A DNA stretch of 64,000 nt from Podaxis mareebaensis (taxonomy: Eukaryota; Basidiomycota; Agaricomycetes; Agaricales; Agaricaceae), in NCBI GenBank assembly GCA_018524725.1, contig JAEUWP010000302.1, positions 62,001 through 126,000 of the forward strand. The letters are read 5' to 3'. Below are positions 1 through 11,924 of the stretch, one piece after another. Position numbers and translations under genes: made by a program. The notes under the pieces were generated by a model. That model was not told the DNA's origin and searched no databases. It worked only from the letters and a program-made list of their open reading frames with translations. Every line of letters starts with the position of its first letter. Position 1 is the first letter of the stretch.

Positions 1-1049
1 TTCTTCATCGGCACGACTAGCATGTTTTGGATGTCATTCACCTTGATGTAATCATGGAATCGAATTTTTTTTCAATTCCCATTATAAAGTTAATCTTCAG
101 TTAATCCCAAGGGTGTAATCACCCATTAACACTTTGCTAATTCCCGCTCACGCCTTGAAAATTTTTCTCTGAAACGTGAATCTGTGAACCGATCTCGATT
201 CGGAGTTGAACAAGTGCATCTGAATGCTGTGTCGGACAATGTTTCGAGACCGCGTGGGTCGATGGACTGACTGCCTGGTCAGTCTGAAACAAACCACGAA
301 AGACTCGGCCTGCCTCTGAGCCAAAAAACCACGCGAGCGTACGATCTGGTCTCACAGCGTGAAAGGAAAGGCCAACGCAGTGACACCTGCATGGTGCTTT
401 CCAAAACCACTATATCACCAGTCCTCACATGGCCCCCAGCCACAGGTACTCCTCCCAGCCAATTGAGTCCATTGACGTATGGAAATGTGCTAGTGTTCGA
501 GCCAAGGACCTGGACTTGTCGAACAAGTTGCCACTATGAAAACGACACAAGTCCCAGCACCAAACCACTGCGAGGTTCCGGTCGAATAACGTTGTCAAAC
601 TCTGTCAGTGTTGCCGTAATTATCTGCAAACACTTGACGCCGCCAATTCAATAGTTAGTTACATTTATAGTTGGAGTAAGTGAGTGATTCTTTAAAGCTT
701 TAACGTTTTATACGCTGTCAGCGGGTTTATGTTATTTTGAACGCGTTTACCGTGAACTTTCGGATCCTGAAGAGGTATGGAAGCAGTTAAGGCGTTACAG
801 TCATCGGGCCCTTGAGGTGCATAAACATTCAGCCGTTGACCTCATGTAATCCTCCACCGCCGCCGTCCATTTGAATGGTACACGATTGACTCGAGTGGGA
901 TTGCCGTATGTTTCAATATGTGGAGATAGAGTATACAGCGGTACCACTATCTCAGGGTTGATGTAGGTTAAGTCATTGATATTGACTCCGAGAATGCAGA
1001 ATGGACTTACCAAGTGGATTCACTGCGCAAACTCGGACACTAGGAGGTC
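1..1049. other. Unresolved stretch at left edge, possible exon fragments
   Basis: No gene model could be supported here. On the minus strand two open pieces read like protein: about 1013-801, containing NINDLTYINPEIVVPLYTL, and about 520-380, containing FPYVNGLNWLGGVPVAGGHV. They could be exons of one gene downstream of the AlkB-like gene, but I could not join them with in-phase introns and recognise no family. The plus-strand open frames across them look random. Left unannotated rather than guessed. Confidence 0.3.
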
Positions 1050-2291
1050 TCAGAGGAGCCTAAACGACCTCGCGGATGAAATGCGCCCCACATCTCGGCA
1101 CGTCAGACTGTATCTTGTTCCTCGTTGGAGAACGCCGCCGTTCGCGGCGATCCAGTTCGTGGTTTTATCTCCAAGAAGATTCCAGTTCCCAATGATTGTC
1201 CGATGGACCATTTGTTCGTGGCTTTCGCTGGGTTGCAAGACGGTGGAAGGGATTGGGGGAAGGATACGATCTTCCTCGACAGGATCTATTCTGTTTCCGA
1301 TGGTATGTATCAGCAGCGAAAGTGGGCTAGCTGGAGACTGACATGCGCTTACTGACCCATGTAAGTAGGATGTGTACATTTCACCTGAGGAAACTATGAG
1401 ACTGCGAGGTTCCAGTAGAACGGAGAGGACCGGGTCCTTGTCGATTACTCTGCCCCCATCATCTCCCGAGTCCAAGTGGTTCGGTTTGTATCGGTAGTAA
1501 TTGAACACCGCATGCGATCCTAAAGAGATAGTGGCCACTACAGGAAAGTATTTCGGGCCATCTTCGTGAGGCTTCACGGGAATGAGTCACGGTTTACGAG
1601 AGCTCCAATCAAGCTGTACCATAATTCCTTGTCCGGGATGATACTACCAGTCCGCCTCAGTGCCATGTCCCATCATTTCTACGACAAAAAGACCCTCGAA
1701 CCTCGTTGAGAATAACATGGTTGGGTTCTTGATGAGGAGAATCGGCGAAGGCCCCTGTTTGCTTGAGGCGTTTGATGATATCCGGGCTGGGGCTAGTAAG
1801 CGGCTTGCTCTCAATGGAAGGGTGTGTCCTCACTAAACCGTCATATAAGATGGCAGGCTCTGAGGAAGAAGTCCTTTTGTCGTAATATCGCCCCCTTCTC
1901 GAGGATGAATAAGTATCGCGGAACTGAAATGATTTATGCACTACCCCATATCTGCAGCCTGGTGTAGCCTTCAGCACGTTTCAACCGGTCATGGTCTCTC
2001 GATGCGATACCTTCTATTCGCCAATTGCTTCCATTTCTGTCTCGGAGATTCATGTATCTATTGCCACGGGGACAGACCTCGTTTGATCTTCGTAAAGGCC
2101 GATCAGAATATTTCCAACCTTACGCAGGATGTATTGCTCCTCATCTTCCTATAGTCGTAGTGCATCAACTCTAAGTGAGTATTATAAGGAGAAGAAACAG
2201 ATGCGAGAATACAGACCGCAAGGAAATTAGGGATGTAAAATGCATCGTGGTTGCCAATGCGATACAGTTGTAGGCCAATGTTAGAATCCAT
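1050..2291 (-). CDS. ALKBH6: AlkB-like Fe(II)/2-oxoglutarate dioxygenase, ALKBH6 type, nine exons
   Basis: Predicted 263-aa member of the ALKBH6 branch of the AlkB family, iron- and 2-oxoglutarate-dependent dioxygenases that act on alkylated or modified nucleic acids. Exons: 2291-2217, 2148-2119, 2057-2011, 1958-1945, 1894-1834, 1786-1702, 1643-1620, 1571-1357 and 1290-1050; introns are 47-68 nt and all junctions keep the frame. Family landmarks seen in order: [50 protein letters not shown] (spanning three exons), ATISLGSHAVFNYYRYK, SVLLEPRSLIVSSGEMY, YLHGIDPV and GTRYSLTCRDV. The HxD pair of MPHEDG, the later His of YLHG and the Arg of RYSLTCR are the expected iron and 2-oxoglutarate ligands. 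Exon 4 is only 14 nt. The acceptor of intron 5 has an alternative 6 nt upstream that would add two residues. Substrate is not established by the sequence. Confidence 0.88.
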
Positions 2292-5200
2292 ATTCCAAAT
2301 ATGCTCACTCTAACATAAAATCACAGAGGAGGTGGTGACGAAATCTGTGGTTTGGGGAGGTTCGCAACTTGAGTTATGAAGCGTGTGAAGGCTAAGCAAC
2401 TCAGATAACCATCAATCTCCCAAATCTTGGATGGTGTTTTGATAAGCATTCCTGGCATTTGCCGCCAGGCGCCCCATATCCGGTGACAAGTGAATGTTTG
2501 ATTCGGTCTCCCAGCTACGGCAACCTAAAATTTAATGTGACGGCCAACTGACAAGAAAAAGGATAAGCATGAAACACATGAAACAAAGGCAGAAGGGTCC
2601 ACAAAGGCAAGAGGGTCTTCAATTTGCGATATGACAGACTAAATTTTTCACCAGACACACTTAAGACCCTGTTATTCCCATAACATCATTTTCAGGGTAC
2701 CAGTATTCAATGCTGGGGTGCTTCCGCCAAGTTTCTGATACTAGTTTGATGTTCTGAAGCTTCGAGGGACTTCGAACCTGTCAGATCCATGAGAGGAAGG
2801 TCCCATAATCCTCTAAAAGGGGATTCTGGGGTGCAATGCGAAATCCTCGTTGTCACCCTCGGCATCGAGGCACAGCAGTCAAGGACAGTCCCTTTCACAT
2901 CCTCTGGGTACTGGTAGATGGCGTTAAAGCCGTTCTTGTCGAGCTTCCCAGAACCAGAAGAAACCCTCACGATTACGATCGCCGCCTCGTGAGTGAAGAA
3001 TGTCCTCGATAGCCAATAGTGACCTGTATTCTCCCTGACAAATTATCCGGTATCTATGTGACAGATCTTAATCGGTCCCGTTATACATCTGCTCGAAGAG
3101 GTTCGCGGCAATTGTTCGTACACCTTACACATGAGGACATATTGACACTACAGATAGTGGCGTAGCTACCCTAAATTAGCAACTCCTTTCCTAATCGAAC
3201 GCCTGAAGCCGCGCATTGAGGAACGAGTCGCTGAATGCTATCCCTCTACTTCCCGTTCAGGGCTCTAGACATCAGTTGTAACTACTTTTGCGTTGCATTA
3301 CTAAGTGGGGATCAGATTCAGATGATACAATAATAGAAGGAGGGTGGACTTACACTGGTGTATAGACACAAGGGATCCCTCGGCGGTTACAATTGGCACA
3401 AGAAGGCTTGACACCATCGCACTTCAATTTGCGCCCTTGGGGAAACAGCAAGGTTTCAGCTTCCAGCAATCGTTAGTGGTAGGAGGCATATCTACCGCGG
3501 CAGAACTGGCAAGCCATAGGTGTCCGCTTTGGCGTTCTTGGGACGTCGAATGCAAAGTCCGAGGCGGTCGTGTTGGTTGGGTTTTGCTGTTAGTTCGGAC
3601 AGAGGTGAATGAGTATACCGGAGACATAGAGGGAGGGTGTATCGTACTGAGCCTTGCTGCGAACTCATTTCGAAAACGATGGCGAAAGAAAGGACAGGAC
3701 AAGAGGTTGCAGGAGCGAGGAATTGGCAGTCCGGTTTATATACCGTTGTAATCCAAACACTAATTAAGGACTCGGCCAATGTCATTCAGATGGCGTCCGA
3801 GATGCTCGACCGATTTAGGAGGTCTTCCATGGGGTCTCCAGCTAGATCAACCTTGTAACTTGCGAAGAAGTCGGGTTCGAAGAAAAACACTGAAGCTCGT
3901 CTAGAGCTTGAAGAAGATTAGCAACGCCGGTCCCCGTGTCAACTCTCGCTGAGCTTGAGATATTTCCGAGGCGCAAATGGGGCAAAATGTAAATTTCATT
4001 TCTTCAAGTTGGTGGATCGCATTATGTCCACGTTATAGATGCCCAAGTCCTCTCTCTCTTGTCCGCCGTCTCGTCCGTCGCGCCCGACACCATATCATGC
4101 CTGATACCCCTTGTGGCTCAGGGCCTTTTACATTTAATTCATGGCGTATTCTGAAAATGACGCAGCACTTTTGTCTCAGAGAATAACTGGGGCTTAGGTC
4201 GACAGCAAAGTTAGTCTCTGCATAACGTTCGGTCGCTGTGTCTTGAAAGATTCATCGGCTTAATTAATGTATCCATCATACCGAAATCGGGTATTAAAGC
4301 ATTTCTCCCTGCTTGGTATAGTACCAGCATCCTTCCATACTCCCCAGTAAACTCGAAGAGATTGCAACAGCAACGAAAGGTTGCTATTAGCCCATCAATA
4401 CTCGGCTTGGGGGATCACTTAAGGTGTGTGTATATTGCACGTCGCCGTTTTCCTTCTCCAGTGGAGTGGCAACGTCCTTCGAGTGCCGCTGTGGGCCTGC
4501 ACCAGGTGATTAAGATCGATTCTCAGGGTGCTATTCAACACCGGAGACCTGGGGTCACCACAAAGGCCCACAGAGGCCACGTACCAGAGCACTGCAACAT
4601 GTAGGAGACGCCGTCTAAGTGCAGGGGAAACTAGTGATCGGATGACTCACGGACGGAACCAGATGCCCTCAGTGCAACTCTTCGTCGCCCATGTCAATCC
4701 TCGCGTATCTTGGCCCCCGCCATCGGTGATTCCGCACGTCTTGGTTTGGAGAAAAAGATGCGATTAGCTGACGCTGTACAAGTTCCACACCACCCGAGCG
4801 CTGTATCTTCGGGTTGTCGGTGGTTCGGGGCTTATAGATTAGCCATCCCCGCAGCCTAATTACGTGGTTATGTGCAATGCTGGGATGCAGGGAAGTCAAC
4901 ACTGACGGCACGAATCTGCCGGCCCTCCAGCGTACAATCTAAGCGAAGATCCGAGAGGACTGTATTTTGTCCGCCGTGAGTCTGGGCATGATTCAACCGC
5001 TTGGGGTGTTGACTGCTGAACAGCGTAGAGACAGTTTGAGCTTTGGTCACCGTTCAATCTCCCACCAAACGTTAGCCATGGAGCCTGCATCGGAAACGGT
5101 CGCCGGATCCGGGAGCGATTAGGATGAGTGCAGGATACCTACCACAGATGGGGGTGGCTGAAACGAATACTTTCGGAGCGTCCACTACTTATCATTGTCA

Positions 5201-8200
5201 GGAACGAAACCAGTGTCAACAGTCACTAATCCGCTCTTTACAGTTTACTCTTTCAGCAAATTACGCAAGGGTCGAGTTATACGACGAGTTACTCACCCCG
5301 CTCAATGTGTAGGTGAGGTTACGCCACCTATCGGTAACAAAAAATCTGCAACAAGGGTAGCATAGGACCCTCCAGAATAGACTATGGGAAGTGACTTGAC
5401 TCCACGAGGCGGCATTGTGTCGCTCCAGAAAGGCCCCCTTTAGGAACCTATCCGGTACTGAGATGTCCCACTGCCGTGTTGTGTAATAGCCATTCCGATT
5501 GCAGAAAAGATACCCAGGGACCAGCTATCCATATTTGATCTAAGTGGAGTTGGACCAGCCCTTTGGGGGCGTTATGTTGGACGTCGATTATAATAGGTCA
5601 CAAATAGTGTCACTCCTCTATATGAAATATTCCGATGCCGAAATTATTAGTATCATTTAGATAGTCGCTTCGTTGCCGCCGTTTCTCCAGGCTACGCTGT
5701 AGTCTGATCGTCACCGACGTTGTAATTAGTGACGCAAGGCCATCGGTGACTCGAGCGCTATAACAACTGATGGTAATCACGCTACTTGACGGCAGCCTCA
5801 AGCCGAAAACCTCGAGGCGAACGGTGATCTACGACATAGCACTCGTTGGTGGCGTGGAGGCAAGGTGGGAAGGGGATATTAATCAAATCCTGACGGGTAA
5901 CCTCCGGTGTCACTGCAGCCCGCGAAGGATGTATATGAATCAGGCAGTGTTACCTGTCTCCGAGTCGCACAGGGAACATTCATCCATGAGGTCGTGTTCA
6001 AGCCCTTTCAGCTGAGCCAAATGAGTGCTCCCACTTCCCGTGCTCATCGTGAGATTAGTTAGACTGAATCACTGGAGAGAATTTCATCTTAGCAGTGGAA
6101 TGGCCGGGTGGGTGCGGGAACGTTGAATTTGATGATATTAAACGACTTGAGCAGCCGTTTCGGTGGTCCCGGTCGCCTAGGGGAAGTGAACACTGAAAAT
6201 CCCCATGCGAACATTAGCTCCGGACTGTGTTATCCATTCCTCGGCCAGATACCTATTTGCTGCTTGGATGTGTCGTGGTTAAGTAATTCCTGAAAATGAT
6301 TAACTTCAAATATGGAAAGCTAGAGAGTCAACCTTGGCCTATTTATAGATACAGTCTTTCTTGTCTGCCAAATCAGCGTCAATAACTGTATTTGGTCGTC
6401 TTCAGGTGGCGTCTGGGGGCTCCTAACATTAGAAACCGGTAGTGTTCTTACACCCTTCTCGTGTCAGCAGCTTCTTTACTGCTTTTGAACGGTGAACATA
6501 CTTCTCCATCTCCGCCAGTAAAATAGAGGGTCTATTCCGCGAAGCGTGCCATCTCTGATGTTGCTCAGAAAGTTTTTGAGGGCAAGGGGATAGAGCGCGG
6601 ACATGAAGAAGAAATGGATCATTTCGCCGACAGGGAATAGAGATCAATTGGATTCGAGGGACTGCGCCCATTCTTGGGCGATATGACCCTGCAGAATAGT
6701 AGGTATTACAGTCAATGGCCTTGCTCATGGGCAGTATGGGAGTGGGGTGGCTATCATATTGAGTATTCAAATCGCTGTTCTGGGAAATGCTCCTTGGGGT
6801 TTAAGCATACCTTGGCTTAACGTCAGCACCATCTTCACCGCGGAAAGCAATGAGAAAAGAGGCCCCTTCTCAAACACAAACTTACGAAACCTTGCTACCA
6901 AAATCCTAGAGCCCCCATGTAAGACCGATCAGCCCTATTCCCCGACGACAGCTTGATCGAGAACGAAAAGAGACCAAGGAGATGGAGCCTCGTTGTTAAT
7001 AGAGAAGGAGGGTTGAAGCAGCCCCACTCGAGGGCGATCAACAAGTTAGGGCGACGCTGGGTTGGAATCAGGCCATCCGAGGCGAGGCACATACTTTCGC
7101 CACCGATCATGGAGCCGTAGGGGACCCACAGTCACTCGGGTGATGCCTACGTTGAGGGGGGGATAGTAAGCCTCGGAGAATGCGAGGTCGTGCCCGCGGC
7201 TATGTATGGGCTTGCAGGTGGAAGCATAAGGAGTTGTGATACGCGAATGATCACCTGGTCGGTGAATTGAAGCTCCTTCCGTCGCAGAGGTAGTGGTACC
7301 AGAGATCTGGTTGAGCAAACTCTGTACTGTGCAGCAGGTAAAGTCTGTCCCCTGCTTCAGGTAAGTACTTTGAAAGGTGAATTCATCCAGGATCGGTGTT
7401 AGGCGAGTTCGGTAATTCAAGTCACAATCCTTTTCATCATCCCCTGTTGAGAACGAAACAGTGAGCCTCGGAAAGTGAAAGGAACCATCTGAAAGCGGCA
7501 AAAGAATAAGCTTTCAGCGGCCAGTACCGAATCATGAAGTCAATGAACAACAGGAACTTCAGGACTGGAGATGGCCGTGTACGAGCGCTAAAAACAACCC
7601 TTAGCTTGAGCCCGCAAGCGACCCCTGGATAAGCGCCGACTGTGTGTGTCACGGTTAATTCACATCATTAGGCTTACCGTAATGGCTTTCCCGTTGAATA
7701 TAATCTACAGATATATGAGCAGCGAGGGAGGGGTGGTTCTAATAAGTAGCTTTAACAATGAGGCGCAGAAAAAGGTATTCTAGGAATCCAGACCTGCTGT
7801 GTATGTATGGGACACCACTACCAAGCGCCCAGCGACTTGGCAGCGCCTATCAGCCTCGAGGACATAGATCAGACATATAGCCGATCTGCCGAGTAACTGA
7901 TGCGCTAAGCTCCAACATGTTCCCGCCGGTAGGCGAGGCTTGGTATCTTTAGAAACACTGGGAGTACCTGATATTGACAGGTAATGCTCAAGGAATGGCG
8001 ACACACCTTTAGCCTTGGGCGATGTCCGGTACTGGTACACCTGGTGTACAATTTGGGATTTTAGTAAGGTAATCGATGTGCGGTCCGCTGTCGTCCTTTG
8101 ACATAATTGATTTATTGTGGTCTTCACATCATATACGCGGGATGCTCGCGTTTGCGATCGTCATGGAATTGGGCCGAGGGAACGGGGTGAACAGAAGACT

Positions 8201-9151
8201 CGGATATGGATCGTTACTAGCATGTTATGTCCTGTTAGTATGCACGGGGGAAGTCATTGTGGTCTCGTCTACCTCGAATAACCCATGTGACTGTGATATA
8301 CCGTCGATTGCATTATCGCCATTACCCATAGGCCAGAGGACATTGATAGTCGCATGAGAGGTGCTATTTTTAACACAACGGTAACACGGATGGATCATCC
8401 GTGCACGCGTGAACACCCGATGAATAGACAATAATGATCGAGGAAGACGGGGTGTGATATATAAGTATTCTTAGAATAAGGATCAACACGGATGACAAGA
8501 CAAGGGTATCCAGCCATGAGACCAAATGGTATTCGGAGCCGCGGGTCCTTGCACTGCAGCCTGGAAAGAATGGGGAATTTGCCTATGATTCCCCAGCAGC
8601 ATGTGATTTAACGGCGTAGACTCCTTGGACTACGTAAATTTGTATTGTGTAAGAGTCAACGTTTCGGAAGGGAGATTGGGAGCAAATAAGTCTGATAAGG
8701 CGCCCCAGGGGCATGTAGCATCCGGCACTTCACAACGGCATGAGAACGCGCATTGTGAACGGCTGGATATTTTTTGTGTGCGAATTCGCGAGCAACGGGG
8801 AAGGCCGAGTCGAGGAAAAAAAAAGGTTCAGGTGATTAGTGGATGTGCATCTGGATGAGAAGATGGATCAATGCCGGGGAGCTGTTTCTCAGCCGGATTC
8901 CGAGCATCGTTGGACGTTGGAACGCAGTCTAGCGGTGAGGAATGGTGGGGAGGCGCGCAGTGAGCGATATGTGGTGTGGAGATAAATTAGGTGCCAAGAG
9001 GTGCTGCGCCGCGAAGACCGGAGTGGGTGTTTGAGGGAACATAAGGAGAAGGGGGGTAAAATGCTGACATAATGGTGATGACAATTGTGGATGTATATGA
9101 CGCGGGTCAGTCTGCTCATTTCCACTTTCTCACCTTGTAACGACGACGACG
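2292..9151. other. Gene-poor stretch, 6.9 kb
   Basis: I see no gene I can support. Open frames exist on both strands (for example 3344-3751 plus, 7046-7501 minus) but lack family motifs, and frames overlap without a preferred strand. A short minus-strand peptide near 2966-2936 reads FFWFWEARQ, like the start of serine carboxypeptidases (S10), but the flanking reading does not continue that family. The last few hundred bases before 9152 should hold the promoter of the next gene. Confidence 0.4.
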
Positions 9152-11924
9152 ATGTTCTCCTCCATCGCCTCGTTTCTACCTTCGGCCCTTCATATCGGGT
9201 CTACCGATATCCAAAAACCGCCCCAGTTCAGCCAGGATGATCCCGCTTCCGAAGACGAGCATGATGACTTGCAGGAATCTCGAACGAAGCAGCCTTTAGA
9301 CCAGCCGCAGGTACACACAAAGACTAGAGAAAAGACCGCCAACGAGGTATCATTGTGCTTAGAGCTACTATACGACCACTCATCATGCCTGTTGCTGCCT
9401 GTTGCAGAGTTTCATTATTGTCAGGCCACCGCCGTCAAAATCGAACCACCCCTTAAATCTACAGGTTCAGCTGGTCCCACCGAATACCAAACCCCCGAGC
9501 GGTGTGGTTTCTCAATCCAATGCGTCTGTCCAGAACACCCCAACCGAGTCTGACCACACCTTGGAACGCTCCTCTTCCGTCCGCTCTGACTCATCCTATA
9601 CGAATTATGGATCGTCTACATCCTCAATTACATCAGTAGCATCATCTTCTGCATCGACAAGGCGCAGCATTGTGCCGTTGTATAATCTACAAGCTCATAA
9701 CGTGATGACCAATGTCATCGTCGATGCCGGAACTGACGCCAAGATCGCCAAGTTTCAGCGACGTGGAATTGTCCTCATCGAGCTCGCTTCCCTTGAACCT
9801 GTGGAGGTTTGGGGAGACTCTCCCTCTGCGGCCAGGGCCAGTGTCAACTTGAATGTAGACGACCAGCAAGCCTTGAACGCTCGGAACTCGGCATTCTCAA
9901 CACGTAGCATTGCTGCTTCCAGTCGTGCACAGACTCCCGAGCGTCACCTAACCACAACATCATCCGCCATCTCCCTTAATTCCGCGAAGCAATCTCAAAC
10001 CCGCCCTCATCATCAGAGTTCTTTACATCCGCAGCCGCAGCCGCAACTGCAACTGCAACCGCAGCACCAATCGCCCCCTTCCCCACCAAAACCTTCAGAT
10101 ACTCCCACTCCTGATCCAGACTCCACTCCTACACTTTCAACCCCGCGCCCTCAACCCCCACCACCCGCAAAGCGGAATATTTTCGGAAAACTGTTCCAGA
10201 GTAGTTCCAGTAAGAAGCTGGCTGGCTCACCTAGCCCTTTGCCTTCTCCGTCGCCAGAGTCATCTTCATTCTCAACCGCCCAACCACCTTCCCAGAATTC
10301 CCTCGAAGCGACCCCGAAAGCCTCTCTACAGTCGCAACAGTCCGGAGTTGCTATGCCAAACGGCATGAGCAGAGCCGAGAAAGGGCATAGTAGGAACATT
10401 AGCCTGACAGCTCTTACTTCACCGATCAAGACAACATTCAAGAGCAACAAGGATAGATTGTCAACGGCGATCGGGGGTTCATCCTCGTCCTCGTCTCTTA
10501 ACGTCAACGCTTCCTCAGGTGGTCAAGCCATCGGGCTTGGAATCACTCCGACCGGGAGAGGAGAGAAGGGTGGTCCGTCTCCTAATATGAGCGCATCAAG
10601 CCTTGCCGCAACAACGGAGAGCATGGAGAGCGCAAGTGCTACTCATTGTACTTCTGGAGCCGGGACTCCCAGATTCCAAGCATCTTCCCACCTCAATCCT
10701 CCATCTCACTCACACCAACCGAGTGCTGGCTCAACTACCAGCACTCCTGCTCCGCAAACACAGCTGCAAAAATTACAATCGCGGCCGCCGGTCCTCGGTA
10801 TTCAACCGACGTATGTTTCGGCGTTAGGTAGTAATCTCTCGGGGCCGGGTGACACGAAGAAGATGAGAGCGCTCATGTACGTCTGGCTCGTGCGGAAATG
10901 GTTCAAGCGGGCGCCCTATCAGGACGAGAACAATATGCTATTCTCAAACGCGACAACGGGAGGTGGAGGGTTCCTGGGTCTCGGTCCGAAGGCTAAGGAT
11001 AGTGGGACTACGGTAGAACCTGGTGCTGGTGTGGAGGTCCGGTTCGAGTGGAAGAGGGGAAAGGTGAAAGGAAGTGGGCGTGGTCGGCCCGGGAAGGAGA
11101 GAAGTGAAACAGGGAATGGGAGAGTGAAGAAGCAGAAGAGCACAGCGACAGCGACAGCTGAATGGGAAAATCGTGAGGAGCACGAAGAGGATGGACAGAC
11201 GGAGAGAACGAGTCATGAGAGTAAGATGTCGGAGCATAAACGTTTGAGCAGGATCTCTGCAAAGTCGAGTCAGAGTATCGGGAGTGGTGCCGGGGATGTT
11301 GGATCGGAGGAAGGAGGGGAAAGAACCCGGAGAAGATCATTGAAACGACCGACTAGTGCAGGGGTGGCTGGCCCAGAGGGTATGGGTGGAGATGGGAAGG
11401 ACGACGGGGAGGAGAGCGATCCGGAAGATTCAGAAACGCCTTGGGTATGCACGCTGAAAGTCCGTCGTACGGCTCCTACATCCTCGACGAGCGACGGACC
11501 CCCAAAACATTCAACAAAAGCGGGTGGAGAAAAAGAGGTTTTGAAATTGAAGGTGGGAACTCTCTCACCGGCACCCCACCATCCGAAGGTCGTTGCCATG
11601 CTTAAAGTGCCTTTCCCACTGCCTGACCTTGAGGTCGAGCGACTGACCATCAGGCGGCGATTTCCCGGATTTATACCTGGTCAAGGAGGTGTGAATGAGC
11701 TTGGAGAAGTGGGACACCCTGTACCAACCGCTAGAGACTTCACCCGAGGGACGTCCGCGGGACAGCGCAAGACTCAAGGCGATGAGTACAAGGGGCTTAC
11801 ATTGACGGCTGAGGAGATCAAGGATATCGTGTGCAGTACGGCGTTGTGGTTGGTTGTGCGAGAAGGAACTGGTGGGGTTGGGAGGATAAGCAGGAAGGGA
11901 GATGGGTGGAAGCTCAGGTCTTGA
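9152..11924 (+). CDS. Ser/Pro-rich fungal protein of unknown function, two exons
   Basis: Predicted 903 aa. Exon 1 is 9152-9346 and exon 2 is 9408-11924, with a 61-nt phase-0 intron; the second exon opens with SFIIVRPPPSKSNHPLNLQV. An alternative donor at 9311 in the same phase would shorten the protein by 12 residues. I recognise no catalytic domain. Long low-complexity parts (Ser, Pro, Gln and His runs, including QPQPQLQLQPQHQ) alternate with short ordered segments: the N-terminal block up to about residue 60 of exon 2, a block near KFQRRGIVLIELASLEPVEVW, a basic hydrophobic stretch MRALMYVWLVRKWFKR around the middle, and a C-terminal block ending LTAEEIKDIVCSTALWLVVRE. The charged Lys/Arg/Glu-rich region before the C-terminus suggests disorder. 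It could be a scaffold or regulatory protein; that is a guess. Confidence 0.8.

Noticed and set aside
2750..2800. tRNA-like B-box (GGTTCGAAG) on the minus strand
   Set aside because: No matching A-box or acceptor stem at the right distance. Other TTCGA sites (29450, 53140, 59945) fail likewise. No tRNA called.
2936..2966. Minus-strand peptide FFWFWEARQ resembling serine carboxypeptidase S10
   Set aside because: The sequence on both sides does not continue with the S10 pattern in any frame, and an overlapping frame is longer. Too short to call.
3344..3751. Plus-strand 135-codon open frame
   Set aside because: Three frames on the two strands are open over the same bases; no homology pattern in any of them.
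10919..11340. Several minus-strand open frames of 74-110 aa
   Set aside because: They are antisense to the Ser/Pro/charged-rich exon of the 903-aa protein; the repetitive composition opens other frames.
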